64,000 nucleotides of DNA from JAAZCI01 sp046462535. GTDB taxonomy: Bacteria; Pseudomonadota; Gammaproteobacteria; Cardiobacteriales; Wohlfahrtiimonadaceae. A model generated the notes under the pieces. That model was not told the DNA's origin. It ran no database searches and saw only the letters and a list, made by a program, of their open reading frames with translations. The DNA lies in the NCBI GenBank assembly GCA_046462535.1, contig JBKGVF010000024.1, positions 62,001 to 126,000 of the forward strand, given 5' to 3'. The translations under genes and the position numbers were made by a program. Of the stretch, positions 36,181 to 45,616 are shown piece by piece. Numbering within the stretch: position 1 is the stretch's first letter; the number at the start of each line of letters is the position of its first letter.

Positions 36181-36222
36181 ATGAATATGCCCATTATTTA
36201 TATAAAAATAGGAGTATTTTAA
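36181..36222 (+). other. Possible 13-codon leader ORF upstream of trkA
   Basis: ATG at 36181 follows AAGGAGGGGG (36163-36172) and encodes a 13-residue hydrophobic peptide ending at TAA 36220-36222. A second AAAAGGAG follows immediately at 36221-36228, without a standard start at the right distance for trkA. It may be a leader or only chance. Confidence 0.25.
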
Positions 36223-36233
36223 AAGGAGTTGTG

Positions 36234-36239
36234 TATAAT
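36234..36239 (+). promoter_or_regulatory. Candidate -10 upstream of trkA
   Basis: A perfect TATAAT 44 bases before the trkA ATG. No good -35 lies 16-18 nt upstream. The rest of the mgtE-trkA gap (35984-36180) holds two small hairpins (AATGGG/CCCATT at 36030-36048 and GGATC/GATCC at 36147-36160) and no recognisable magnesium riboswitch. Confidence 0.35.
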
Positions 36240-36282
36240 TGCAGCCTCATATCATATTAAACGGGTTAGGTTTCACACTATT

Positions 36283-37665
36283 ATGAAAATCCTTATCCTT
36301 GGCGCCGGTCAAGTAGGCTCATCAGTAGCACAAGTTTTTTCTAAAGAATCACAAAATGAGATAACTGTTGTCGACCTAGCCTATGCGCCTCTTGTCGCTT
36401 TAAAGGAGCGCTATGACCTTCGAACCATACGGGGCAATGCTGCTCTACCTACAATTCTAGAGGAAGCAGACGCCGAAAATACCGATATTATTATTGCTGC
36501 TACCTCTAGCGATGAGGTAAATATTATTGCCTGTCATCTGGCCCACACCCTCTTTAATATCGAATTAAAGGTAGCCAGAATACGGGAGCAAGCTTATGTC
36601 GATTACTCTGAATCGATCCTCTTTGGAGCTAAGCTAGAAGCTGCGTTTGCCATTGATGTTGTTATTAGCCCGGAAATATTAATTACCGATCAGATAAAAA
36701 ATATTATTGAGTTGCCTGGCGCACAAGAGGTGCTCCGCTTTGCGAAAGGACGGGCTGTCATTGTTGCGGCTGAAATCCATCCTAAGTCGGAGATGGCTAA
36801 TCGCCCTCTTACCTATCTCCATAACCTTCTGCCTGATACCCAGATCAATCTTGTCGCCCTCTTTCGTGAAGATCAGGAGTTGACCATTGATGCCGATCTT
36901 ATATTGCGCCCCCACGATGAACTCTACTTTCTATGTGAGCGCCCTTATGCCCGGCAAATTATGTTAATGTTTAATCATGCTAATAAAATTCCACACAACA
37001 TTGTGATTGCAGGTGGGGGGAATATTGGCCGCCAATTAGCAGAAACATTAGAGCGCTTTGCCCATGTAAAGGTTATAGAGCATAATCGTAAGAGTGCTCA
37101 ACGATTATCAGCGTATCTTAATGATAGCTTGGTCTTAATGGGGGATTGTACCGATGAGAATCTTCTTTTTGAGGAGAATATCGAAGAGACCGATATCTTC
37201 TGTGCAGTAACCAATGATGATCAAACCAATATTCTCTCTAGTATGCTGGCAAAACGGCTTGGTGCTAAATATGTTATTACGCTAATTAATCGCTCTTCTT
37301 TTCTTGAACTCATTCAAGAAGAATCCAATATAGATCTCGCTTTCTCTCCTCAACAGGTTACTGTTAGCACCCTGTTAACCTATATTCGTAAGGGGGATAT
37401 TGCTCAAGTCTATTCGATCCGCGATGGGGAGGCTGAGGTGATCGAAATTGTTGCTCATGGTACAGAAGAGAACTCTAAAATTATTAATCGGGTCGTGAAT
37501 GAGATAAAATGGCCTGATCATGTCAATCTTGCAGGAATTATTCGCCATCGAAGACTCCTCAAAATTGACGAAACGACAGCAATTGAACCCAACGATCATA
37601 TCGTTCTCTTTATCACCGATAAAGAGAGTATTCCTAAAGTCGAAGATCTATTTAAAATCAATTAA
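36283..37665 (+). CDS. trkA: Trk system potassium uptake protein TrkA
   Basis: A 460-aa cytoplasmic NAD-binding regulator of TrkH/TrkG potassium uptake. It has two tandem RCK units: Rossmann motif MKILILGAGQVGSSVA at the start and IVIAGGGNIGRQLAETLE near residue 240, each followed by a TrkA_C domain. I use the ATG at 36283 because it gives the family-typical N-terminus. The longer TTG frame from 36229 adds 18 residues unlike any TrkA. No trkH or trkG is in the window. argG begins 15 bases after its stop, so the two may be co-transcribed. Confidence 0.94.
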   Translation: MKILILGAGQVGSSVAQVFSKESQNEITVVDLAYAPLVALKERYDLRTIRGNAALPTILEEADAENTDIIIAATSSDEVNIIACHLAHTLFNIELKVARIREQAYVDYSESILFGAKLEAAFAIDVVISPEILITDQIKNIIELPGAQEVLRFAKGRAVIVAAEIHPKSEMANRPLTYLHNLLPDTQINLVALFREDQELTIDADLILRPHDELYFLCERPYARQIMLMFNHANKIPHNIVIAGGGNIGRQLAETLERFAHVKVIEHNRKSAQRLSAYLNDSLVLMGDCTDENLLFEENIEETDIFCAVTNDDQTNILSSMLAKRLGAKYVITLINRSSFLELIQEESNIDLAFSPQQVTVSTLLTYIRKGDIAQVYSIRDGEAEVIEIVAHGTEENSKIINRVVNEIKWPDHVNLAGIIRHRRLLKIDETTAIEPNDHIVLFITDKESIPKVEDLFKIN

Positions 37666-37680
37666 TTACAGGAGAATTTG

Positions 37681-38895
37681 ATGGATAAAGTAAATAAAGT
37701 TGTACTCGCCTACTCTGGCGGATTAGATACCTCGGTCATTCTTAAATGGCTTCAAGATGAGTATAATTGTGAGGTGGTGACCTTCACGGCAGATATTGGC
37801 CAAGGAGAGGAGGTTGAGCCTGCCCGCGCTAAAGCAGAAGCTCTAGGAGTGAAAGAGATCTATATTGATGATCTTCGTGAGGAATTTGCCCGTGACTTTA
37901 TCTTCCCTATGTTTCGTGCCAATGCGATTTATGAAGGAGAGTACCTACTCGGCACCTCTATCGCACGCCCACTCATCGCTAAACGTCTTGTCGAAATCGC
38001 TAATGAGACTAATGCTGATGCGATCTCCCATGGAGCAACCGGTAAAGGGAATGACCAAGTTCGCTTTGAGCTAGGTGCTTATGCGCTCAAGCCTGGCGTA
38101 AAAGTGATTGCTCCTTGGCGTGAATGGGATCTTATGTCCCGTGAAAAGCTGCTCGATTATGCAGAAAAACATAACATTGAGATCGATCGAGGTGGCCAAA
38201 AATCTCCTTACTCAATGGATGCTAACCTCCTTCATATCTCCTACGAAGGCTTAATGCTTGAAGATCCTTGGACCGAGCCTGAAGAGGAGATGTGGCGTTG
38301 GACAGTATCTCCAGAAGCAGCCCCTGACAAACCCACCTATGTGGAATTAACATACAAGCATGGTGATATCGTTGCCATTGATGGTGAGCCAACAAGCCCT
38401 GCTAATGTTATGATTAAACTCAATAAATTGGCTGGCGAAAATGGTATTGGCCGTGTTGATATTGTTGAGAACCGCTATGTTGGTATGAAGGCTCGTGGTT
38501 GCTACGAAACACCTGCTGGAACGATTATGCTCAAAGCACATCGCGCCATTGAGTCGATTACTCTTGACCGTGAAGTTGCCCATCTTAAAGATGAGTTAAT
38601 GCCCCGTTATGCGAAACTCATCTATAACGGTTACTGGTGGAGCCCTGAGCGTGAAATGTTGCAAACAATGATTGATGAGTCTCAAAAGTTTGTTAATGGG
38701 ACTGTTCGCATCAAGCTCTACAAAGGAAACGTTATCGTTGTAGGTCGTAAATCTGACGATACCTTATTCGATGAAGAGATCGCTACTTTTGAAGATGATG
38801 GGGGTGCCTACGATCAGAAGGATGCGGAGGGCTTTATCAAACTTAACGCCCTTCGTCTACGTATTGCAGCAATGAAAAACCGCTCCTTTAAATAA
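37681..38895 (+). CDS. argG: Argininosuccinate synthase
   Basis: A 404-aa enzyme that condenses citrulline and aspartate with ATP in arginine synthesis. VVLAYSGGLDTSVILKWL is the ATP-PP motif, followed by TSIARPLIAKRLVEIA, ISHGATGKGNDQVRFEL and PWREWDLMSREKLLDYA. The length and these motifs fit the type I (about 400 aa) form. Start at the ATG at 37681, with AGGAG 6 nt upstream; the preceding TTG would add one Met. It follows trkA closely and ends before a bidirectional terminator. Confidence 0.97.
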   Translation: MDKVNKVVLAYSGGLDTSVILKWLQDEYNCEVVTFTADIGQGEEVEPARAKAEALGVKEIYIDDLREEFARDFIFPMFRANAIYEGEYLLGTSIARPLIAKRLVEIANETNADAISHGATGKGNDQVRFELGAYALKPGVKVIAPWREWDLMSREKLLDYAEKHNIEIDRGGQKSPYSMDANLLHISYEGLMLEDPWTEPEEEMWRWTVSPEAAPDKPTYVELTYKHGDIVAIDGEPTSPANVMIKLNKLAGENGIGRVDIVENRYVGMKARGCYETPAGTIMLKAHRAIESITLDREVAHLKDELMPRYAKLIYNGYWWSPEREMLQTMIDESQKFVNGTVRIKLYKGNVIVVGRKSDDTLFDEEIATFEDDGGAYDQKDAEGFIKLNALRLRIAAMKNRSFK

Positions 38896-38916
38896 AGAGT
38901 AACGTAAAATCAATTA

Positions 38917-38956
38917 AGAGATTGAGAGCCGACAGATAATCGTCGGCTCTCTTCTT
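38917..38956. terminator. Intrinsic terminator after argG
   Basis: A 10-bp perfect stem, GAGAGCCGAC (38924-38933) with GTCGGCTCTC (38942-38951), followed by TTCTT. It lies between the convergent argG and TraB-like genes and probably serves both, although neither T-run is long. Confidence 0.75.
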
Positions 38957-38961
38957 ATGAC

Positions 38962-39948
38962 TTAATCAAATATAATTGGAGTAATCTGATATCCTCGCTC
39001 TTTTAGAAGCAGCAATACCCCCTCCTCTCCATAAAGGTGTGCAGCGCCAATAGCAATAAAAGCACCCCCTTCAATTATAAACCGCTCTAAGTGGGGCAAC
39101 CAGGCGTAATTTCGGGAAACGCGAATCGTATTATCATAAAAATTCCACCAAAAATCATGACTCTCCTCCGGATACCCCTTTAACATTAGCTCCCGATCGA
39201 TACTCATCCGATAGAGAGCAGTCGCATTATCAGTAATATAGTGGTGGTAGAGCTCCTCAATAATCTTATGTTGCTCCTCCACCTCTTTAAGTAGCGCTAA
39301 AAAAGCTTGCTCGATCGCCTCATTGGGTAACAGCTTAAAGAGCTCTATTAGATCTAAGATCGATTCAAGCTCACTATTAGGCAGTGTCGTTAGCTCGGCA
39401 AGTAATACCTCTACCCCTAACTCATTACTAAATGTCGGCGGATTATTGAGAGCGATCAGCTGCATGAGTATTGCCCAATCCTGATACTGCTCTAAATGAT
39501 GAATAATAAGTGATAACTCCTCTTGAGTGAGCTCTCGCTCAAAAGCACCTTCAACAATCTGTTTCAGTGCAAATTTTTGCTCATCACCCAACTCCTTAAG
39601 ATAGGAGCTGGAATTATTTTGAGTCGATTGCTGAGTCATCTCCTCAATTCTCTTTGCGGTATCATCATCTAGATCTAATAGCACCTCTGTAACAAAGTGA
39701 GCACTCTTCTCGAGATAGGGTTGATAGCGCTCAAGATGGGAGCGACTCCCCTCTCGACCTATATGAATAGTACCGAGAAGATAAGAGATCTCACCATCAT
39801 GGCTCTCAATTTCCCAAAAAAAAGTATCTGGAATAGCGTCGGTAAATGGGTCTGCATAGCTATGGGACACGACCCCAATCAGGAGTAAAAAGAGGAGTGT
39901 TAGCCATCTTTTAAACAATCGACGTAGATCCCCTACTCTCTTATACAT
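38962..39948 (-). CDS. TraB/GumN-family protein
   Basis: A protein of about 328 aa with a basic N-terminus and a hydrophobic stretch (LTLLFLLLIGVVSHSYA) that is a likely signal peptide. EISYLLGTIHIG near residue 55 carries the GxxH motif, and FIAIGAAHLYGEEGVLLLL near the C-terminus carries the second His motif, both diagnostic of the TraB/PrgY/GumN fold. Related Tiki proteins are metalloproteases; the bacterial role is unclear. The start is the ATG at 39948, with GAGG 8 nt upstream; two other starts (39954, 39957) lie just before. It is the third gene of a TPR-amidase-TraB unit. Confidence 0.85.
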   Translation of the reverse strand: MYKRVGDLRRLFKRWLTLLFLLLIGVVSHSYADPFTDAIPDTFFWEIESHDGEISYLLGTIHIGREGSRSHLERYQPYLEKSAHFVTEVLLDLDDDTAKRIEEMTQQSTQNNSSSYLKELGDEQKFALKQIVEGAFERELTQEELSLIIHHLEQYQDWAILMQLIALNNPPTFSNELGVEVLLAELTTLPNSELESILDLIELFKLLPNEAIEQAFLALLKEVEEQHKIIEELYHHYITDNATALYRMSIDRELMLKGYPEESHDFWWNFYDNTIRVSRNYAWLPHLERFIIEGGAFIAIGAAHLYGEEGVLLLLKERGYQITPIIFD

Positions 39949-39961
39949 TATCATCACCTCA

Positions 39962-41602
39962 TTAAGGAATAATCAGCTCTGTTCCCACAGGGACCCGCAA
40001 CTGGTTACTCGGCAAGCCATTACGAGACTTCAACTCTGCTTCACTCACCTTAAACTTCTGCGCAATGCTCTTCATCGTATCCCCACGTTCAGTGATATAT
40101 CGGACAACGGCACCTTGCCCACTTTGACTGGTGGAACGCAACTCCAATTTAGGAAAGACAATCTCATTTGTAGAGGGTGACTTCGGTACTTCAGCCCCTT
40201 TAGGTGGTCGCACAGGAGCCCCTCCTCCACTAGCAGGTGGTGGGGTATTAGCCACTGGATCTCCCCCTTGAGGCTGACTTAACATCTCAAAAATCACCCC
40301 CCCTTCCTCTACCTTAGGGGGTGTTGTCGGCTGGGGAGCAACAACAGGAGCGGGGGTACTCTGAACAACAGGCGCATCGACACTCTCTTCAGTACGAATC
40401 CGCTCATTATGATAGACAAGCTCCATTGCCGGTCGCTCTTTATAATAATCCTTGATCCCCTTCAAGATATCTTCTGCCAAACGATTTTGGTGACTTTTAG
40501 TTCGCAATTTCCGCTCCTCATTAGGATTAGAGATAAAGCCAGTCTCTACTAAAACAGAAGGGATATCAGGAGCCTTTAGGACAGCAAACCCTGCTCGCTC
40601 CACATTACGTTTATGTAGATTCGCATGGCGGCGCAAATTATTTAATAGATGTTTGCCTAATGCATTCGAGGCCTCAATTGTCGCATCTTGAGAGATATCC
40701 AAAAGCATTGAGGCAATCGCATCATCTTTATCGGATATCGTTACCCCGCCGATAAGATCGGAGCGATTCTCTGCTTGTGCTAGCAATCGGGCCGCCTCAC
40801 TTGAGGCACCACTTGTAGAGAGAATATAGACAGAGGCACCATCAGCTGTTCTACTTCCTGCATCAGCATGAATTGAGATAAACATATCTGCTTTATTGCG
40901 TCGCGCAATTAGAACCCGCTCACGCAGAGGAATAAAGATATCCCGATCACGAGTTAAGATAGCTCTCATTCCCTTTTCTCGATTAATCTTATCCCGTAAA
41001 ATCTTGGAGATCTCCAAAACAACATCTTTCTCTCGAGTACCTCCACTTCCTAATGCACCAGGATCTTTACCACCATGGCCAGGATCAATAACAATTAGGA
41101 CATTCTTTTTGGGTACAGAACGGGCTGTTTGCACATTTCGCTCCTGTGTAATAACCCGTTTTTTCCCCTGATTACTACTATTAACAAAACTGCTAGGGGG
41201 TGCTGTTTGAGCACTACCACTAACAATCATCACTAACTCATACCCCTGCTTTGTCTCTATTAAAGCGGTGCTTGCAGGCATTGGCTGTGTCATATCCACA
41301 ACAATTCGTAAATCTGTACCCTGCTGTGTCCCGAGACGAACACGCTGCACTTCTCGCCCACTAATCGGTAGTGAGGTCACTCGATGCTGTAGTTGTGCAT
41401 TTGGGATATCAACCACTAATCGAGCAGGGTTTTGAAGACGAAAACTATTGAAGGTAACCTTTTTGCTCAAGGGAAAGGTAATCCGAAGATCACCATTGGG
41501 GGTTGTCTCTCCACGTCCCGTTCCGACAATGGTCGTAGCCTGCAGAAAAGCTAGAGTTAAAAGTATAAAGGTTATGAGGCTCTGTTGGATCTTTCTATTC
41601 AT
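39962..41602 (-). CDS. amiB: N-acetylmuramoyl-L-alanine amidase with AMIN and LysM domains
   Basis: A periplasmic enzyme of about 546 aa that cuts the amide bond between MurNAc and the peptide stem during cell separation. After a signal peptide (MNRKIQQSLITFILLTLAFL) come an AMIN domain (residues about 30-125), the Amidase_3 domain (about 165-390) with zinc ligands in IDPGHGGKDPG, VLEIS, SIHADA and catalytic Glu in ETGFISNPNEE, a Pro-rich linker, and one C-terminal LysM repeat (ITERGDTMKSIAQKFKVSE). This is the AmiB layout. I chose the ATG at 41602 over a TTG at 41629 because the signal peptide starts there. Second gene of a three-gene unit. Confidence 0.92.
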   Translation of the reverse strand: MNRKIQQSLITFILLTLAFLQATTIVGTGRGETTPNGDLRITFPLSKKVTFNSFRLQNPARLVVDIPNAQLQHRVTSLPISGREVQRVRLGTQQGTDLRIVVDMTQPMPASTALIETKQGYELVMIVSGSAQTAPPSSFVNSSNQGKKRVITQERNVQTARSVPKKNVLIVIDPGHGGKDPGALGSGGTREKDVVLEISKILRDKINREKGMRAILTRDRDIFIPLRERVLIARRNKADMFISIHADAGSRTADGASVYILSTSGASSEAARLLAQAENRSDLIGGVTISDKDDAIASMLLDISQDATIEASNALGKHLLNNLRRHANLHKRNVERAGFAVLKAPDIPSVLVETGFISNPNEERKLRTKSHQNRLAEDILKGIKDYYKERPAMELVYHNERIRTEESVDAPVVQSTPAPVVAPQPTTPPKVEEGGVIFEMLSQPQGGDPVANTPPPASGGGAPVRPPKGAEVPKSPSTNEIVFPKLELRSTSQSGQGAVVRYITERGDTMKSIAQKFKVSEAELKSRNGLPSNQLRVPVGTELIIP

Positions 41603-41625
41603 GTAAATCGACTCTCTCTCTTCCC

Positions 41626-43332
41626 TCAATCAGCCCACTCATATCGCTTTTGCAACTCATGCAGAAAACGATTCTCAGGAAAGAGCTGTTTAAATTTTGG
41701 ATATAATTCATCAATAACCTCAAAGTTCTCGAGACGATTTTGTAAATGTAGATAGTGAGCAATCATCTCTGGAACCTTGCTCTTATTAAATGCTCGGGTT
41801 AGATAATACTCTGCTTCATCTAATTTATCGAGATGATAATAAGCCCAACCGATACTATCTTCGATAAAGTCTTGATTAGGATTTAACTCATCTGCCTTAA
41901 GCATATATGTGAGCGCCTCTTCAGCCCGGGATGGATCATACTCTAAAAGCGAGTAGCCATAGGCATTAAGAATAATATCATCTTCAGGGTGCTCCTTTAG
42001 GTAATCAAGGAAAAGAGTCTCCATTGCGCTAAAGTTCTTCTGATGATAATGCCCCATACCCTTCAAAAAAGTAACAATCGTCTTATTCGTAAATACCGGC
42101 TCAGCTAAGAGCAGTAGCGCTTCATAATGATCATACAGCTCTGCCGACTCTAGCATCTCAAGCTGCACCAGATAATAATACTCTTGAGCATAAAAATTTT
42201 GGCTTCTTAACTCATCAAATATGCCTAAAAAATGCTTATAGTCTCCAGTCTCAAGAGCTACCCGTGCCTGTAATACAAAATATTGATCCCGATACGCCTC
42301 ATAGTTCTGATCAGAGAGAATCTTTGCTAACTCTTGTGCTGTGCCATTCTTCTCACTAATTTCAAGTAGTTCAGAGACCATTAGAGGATAGAGATAATCC
42401 TCCTGATCAAACTGAGCGATCCCATCGGTAACGCGATCATAGCGTCCAAGCTGGTAATCAATAATAATTTTCTCTGCTTGATGAAGAAGATTCTCCGGAT
42501 CTTCACTGATCAACTTATTAAGTAGCGTCTCTGCCGCTGCAAATTGGAGATCCTGTTTCAACAAGAGAAGGTAAAGATAGGCGAGATTCTCAATCTCTTT
42601 TACAAGATATCCCTCTTCTAATAGTGCAATGGCGCGATCAATCTCACCTTGGTTTCTATAGTTTTCCGCCAACATCCTATAGACCTTCTCATTATCCGGC
42701 TCAAGCTCTAGAGCCTCTAACAAGTAAGCCTCACCAATCTCAGCCATTCCCTCCTCTATGGCAACTAAAGCGTAGTAAATCAATGGCTCTGTCTGCTGAG
42801 GGTTAAGTTGGGCGAGTCTATCTAATATCTCCATCAACTGCTCATTACCATTATTATCACGCAGCCCTCTTATTAAGAGGTGATACCCATTTACCCCCCC
42901 CTCCTCACTCAACTGAATCAACCGGTGGTAAGAGTCTAAGGCAGCCTCGAGATCCTCAGTAGCAACTTGACTACGGGCTAATTGCTCCCAAACAAAGATA
43001 TTCTCAGAATCTTTCTCTACTAATACCTCTAAATAGGGGCGTGCATCAGCAATATTCTCTTCTGCTAGCTCAATATTGATCCGACGCTGTAGAAACTGAA
43101 TATTCTGCTCATAGGACAATAGCTCATCATAATGCTCTCTTGCTGCCACATAATCTTGCCGTAATAGTGCAAGCTCCCCTAAAAGAAGATTATATCGCGC
43201 CTTAGCAGAGAGACTTAAATCAGTAGATAATCTCTGATGCTCCTGCTCCTCAGTGGCACGCCCCACCGGCTCAGCGACGCCTAAACCCAATAGGAGAATA
43301 ATACTCGATAGAATGGTGATTTTTTTACTCAT
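41626..43332 (-). CDS. Exported TPR-repeat protein
   Basis: A 568-aa protein with a signal peptide (MSKKITILSSIILLLGLGVA) and tetratricopeptide repeats through most of its length. Clear units include LALLRQDYVAAREHYDELL, ALEAALDSYHRLIQL-type and DELNPNQDFIEDSIGWAYYHLDKLDEAEYYL. It is strongly acidic. Such proteins act as periplasmic scaffolds, often in envelope biogenesis. Its stop overlaps the long-frame start of the downstream AmiB-like gene, so co-expression with the amidase is likely. It has no known name that I can assign. Confidence 0.85.
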   Translation of the reverse strand: MSKKITILSSIILLLGLGVAEPVGRATEEQEHQRLSTDLSLSAKARYNLLLGELALLRQDYVAAREHYDELLSYEQNIQFLQRRINIELAEENIADARPYLEVLVEKDSENIFVWEQLARSQVATEDLEAALDSYHRLIQLSEEGGVNGYHLLIRGLRDNNGNEQLMEILDRLAQLNPQQTEPLIYYALVAIEEGMAEIGEAYLLEALELEPDNEKVYRMLAENYRNQGEIDRAIALLEEGYLVKEIENLAYLYLLLLKQDLQFAAAETLLNKLISEDPENLLHQAEKIIIDYQLGRYDRVTDGIAQFDQEDYLYPLMVSELLEISEKNGTAQELAKILSDQNYEAYRDQYFVLQARVALETGDYKHFLGIFDELRSQNFYAQEYYYLVQLEMLESAELYDHYEALLLLAEPVFTNKTIVTFLKGMGHYHQKNFSAMETLFLDYLKEHPEDDIILNAYGYSLLEYDPSRAEEALTYMLKADELNPNQDFIEDSIGWAYYHLDKLDEAEYYLTRAFNKSKVPEMIAHYLHLQNRLENFEVIDELYPKFKQLFPENRFLHELQKRYEWAD

Positions 43333-43511
43333 AGAGCGCTCTCTTCCCTCTCAAACCCTTAGCATTAATTTGCCTGGGTGATGGCACACAGCGATTGGCA
43401 AACATGTGATAACATGATTTAAATCGTGATTATAAGAGCCCTATTCTAGCTCATTCACAAAAATCTTGAAAAAATCATCCCATATTAATTTGAAAAGAGG
43501 AGTAATCGACT

Positions 43512-44207
43512 ATGACGAACATGAAGAGTAAAAAATCGGCAGCACTTATTCTCTCTGGCTCTGGCCATCTCGATGGTGCAGAGATTACGGAGTCGGTCTC
43601 ACTACTTATTGCGCTGAGTGAAGCGGGTTATCATGTGGATTTTTATGCCCCTAACCGCCCCCAAAGAGAGCATGTCAATCATCAAACTGGCGAGGTGGAG
43701 GAGCCAAATCGTAATATACTTACAGAGGCGGCACGCATCGCCCGTGGAACGATCGCCCCTCTAGAGAAACTTAATGTCGATCAATATGAGACAATTGCTC
43801 TTCCTGGCGGTTTCGGCGTGGTGAAAAATCTAACCACATTTCTCGATAGTGATCAACCAAAACTTAAAGAGGATATTGCACAGGTGCTCTATAGTGCCAT
43901 TGATCATAAATGCCCTATTATTGCTATCTGTGCCGCCCCCCTTACGATCGCTCTACTTGCTCGAGAGAAGAATCTGAAAGGAGCCTCCTTCACCTTTGGG
44001 CAAGAGGAGAATGCTGACTCCTTTCTATCTGTTATAAACCAGTGGAATATCATAAGTCATCATAATACTGAGATTGATGAGGCGCATATTGATTATAAAA
44101 ACCGAACAATCACCTCTGGAGCCTATATGTTTGGTGATGTCGCCCCTCATAAAATTCTCTCAGGTGCTCGCGCAGCGGTTTCTGCACTTGAGGAGCTTGA
44201 TGAGTAG
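43512..44207 (+). CDS. elbB: ElbB-family DJ-1/PfpI protein
   Basis: A 231-aa protein of the DJ-1/PfpI superfamily. LILSGSGHLDGAEITESVSL, VNHQTGEVEEPNRNILTEAARIARG and ALPGGFGVVKNL follow E. coli ElbB (GlyIII-like, once linked to isoprenoid synthesis). The nucleophile-elbow cysteine is present in IICAAPLT context (IIAICAAPL). E. coli ElbB has glyoxalase activity in vitro; its physiological role is uncertain. GAGGAG precedes the ATG by 9 nt. Confidence 0.92.
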   Translation: MTNMKSKKSAALILSGSGHLDGAEITESVSLLIALSEAGYHVDFYAPNRPQREHVNHQTGEVEEPNRNILTEAARIARGTIAPLEKLNVDQYETIALPGGFGVVKNLTTFLDSDQPKLKEDIAQVLYSAIDHKCPIIAICAAPLTIALLAREKNLKGASFTFGQEENADSFLSVINQWNIISHHNTEIDEAHIDYKNRTITSGAYMFGDVAPHKILSGARAAVSALEELDE

Positions 44208-44232
44208 AAATAATGCTCACATAAAGAGAGCG

Positions 44233-44252
44233 TCCCCCCAGAACTGGGAGGA
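44233..44252 (+). terminator. Possible weak terminator after elbB
   Basis: TCCCCCCAG (44233-44241) pairs with CTGGGAGGA (44244-44252), with one mismatch and a 2-nt loop. No T-run follows, so its activity as a terminator is doubtful. Confidence 0.3.
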
Positions 44253-44340
44253 TAAGCTTATTTGCTAGTAAAGTTTCGAAAATTCATTATACTATTTGAT
44301 CTACATTTAAATAATTACTACTAAGGAGCTTTAGCAGACG

Positions 44341-45609
44341 ATGAAGCCTATCAAAATAGGAATATTAGGGTTGGGGACTGTGGCAACAGGCGTTGCGTCA
44401 ATTCTTAGCAAAAATAATCTTGAGATTGCGCGCCGTATTGGCACCACGATTGAAATCACCTCTGTTTTTGTTCGCTCTCTTGATCGGGAGAATCCCTATA
44501 CCCTTCCCCTCACAACCGATGTTGATGATATTTTAGATAACCCTGAAATTGACATTGTTATCGAGCTGATGGGGGGTATTGATCCTGCTAAAACCTACAT
44601 TAGTCGGGCAATAAAGCGTGGTAAGCATGTGGTAACCGCTAATAAAGAGTTAATTGCCCTTCATGGCAATGAGCTTTTTGCCGCTGCACAAGAGTCGGGC
44701 GTTATACTCAACTATGAGGCTGCGGTTGCTGGAGGTATTCCTATTATTAAAACATTGCGTGAGGGGTTAACCGCTAATAAGGTGACTGCCATCTACGGCA
44801 TTATTAATGGCACTAGTAATTATATATTAACTGAGATGTCTAAGAACAAAAGTGATTTCTCTGTTGCCCTTAAAGATGCTCAGGCACTAGGGTATGCTGA
44901 AGCAGATCCCACCTATGATATTAAGGGAATAGATGCCGCTCACAAACTAACTATACTCACTTCAATCGCATTTGGTGTCCCCCTCTCCTTTGAGAATATC
45001 TACACTGAAGGAATTGACACCCTAAGTAGTGAGGCGATTGAAGTTGCCGAAAAACTTGGCTATACCATAAAACATCTTGGTATCGCAAAGTATAATAACG
45101 ATCGCATTGAAGCCCGTGTTCACCCAACACTGGTGCCAAATAGCACACAATTTGCTAGTATCAATGGTGCTATGAATGCGGTTTTAGCCGACGGTAATGC
45201 CGTAGGCCCACTCTTTTCATCTGGAGCAGGAGCAGGTAGCGAACCCACCGCATCTGCTGTTATCGCTGATATTATCGATATCTATAAAGAGGAGTCGAGC
45301 GCCATCCGCACAGCTCCCCTAGCATTCAGCAACAGTGAGCTTAACCAGAGCCCATTCCTAACTCTAGATGAGTATCAGATGCAATATCTAATTCGTGTTA
45401 CAAGTAGCAAGAGAGTGGATAAAGAGGCTCTAGAGAGGCTTTTAAAAGAGAAGCAGATCGCTATTGCTGAGGATCACTCTGATGAAGAGCAGCTACTCTA
45501 TGTGACACAGTTAACTTGCGAAGCAAATATCGACGCTGCTATCGACACAATTAGTAGTGAGAAGAGAGATTATGAAATTCTGCTTCTTCGAATCGAAAAC
45601 TTCGCCTAG
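44341..45609 (+). CDS. hom: Homoserine dehydrogenase
   Basis: A 422-aa monofunctional enzyme that reduces aspartate semialdehyde to homoserine for threonine and methionine synthesis. The Rossmann motif GILGLGTVATGVA, then VIELMGGIDPAKTY, VVTANKELIALHG, IYGIINGTSNYIL and the catalytic Lys in YDIKGIDAAHKL are intact. The last 75 residues occupy the position of the regulatory ACT domain, but the usual D-x-P-G-V-L start is not visible (ITRV-SSKRVDKEALER instead), so feedback control may be altered. AAGGAG precedes the ATG by 11 nt. ilvB follows after 79 bases. Confidence 0.94.
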   Translation: MKPIKIGILGLGTVATGVASILSKNNLEIARRIGTTIEITSVFVRSLDRENPYTLPLTTDVDDILDNPEIDIVIELMGGIDPAKTYISRAIKRGKHVVTANKELIALHGNELFAAAQESGVILNYEAAVAGGIPIIKTLREGLTANKVTAIYGIINGTSNYILTEMSKNKSDFSVALKDAQALGYAEADPTYDIKGIDAAHKLTILTSIAFGVPLSFENIYTEGIDTLSSEAIEVAEKLGYTIKHLGIAKYNNDRIEARVHPTLVPNSTQFASINGAMNAVLADGNAVGPLFSSGAGAGSEPTASAVIADIIDIYKEESSAIRTAPLAFSNSELNQSPFLTLDEYQMQYLIRVTSSKRVDKEALERLLKEKQIAIAEDHSDEEQLLYVTQLTCEANIDAAIDTISSEKRDYEILLLRIENFA

Positions 45610-45616
45610 TTCTTAA

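Noticed and set aside
35984..36228. Magnesium (M-box or ykkC-like) riboswitch before mgtE
   Set aside because: The gap shows only two short hairpins and none of the conserved long-range motifs. It is also partly the trkA upstream region.
36229..36282. N-terminal extension of trkA from a TTG
   Set aside because: The ribosome binding site abuts the TTG with no spacer, and the 18 extra residues are unlike TrkA N-termini. The ATG at 36283 begins exactly at the Rossmann motif.
44233..44252. Strong terminator after elbB
   Set aside because: The hairpin has a very short loop and no T-run on either strand, so it is listed only as weak.
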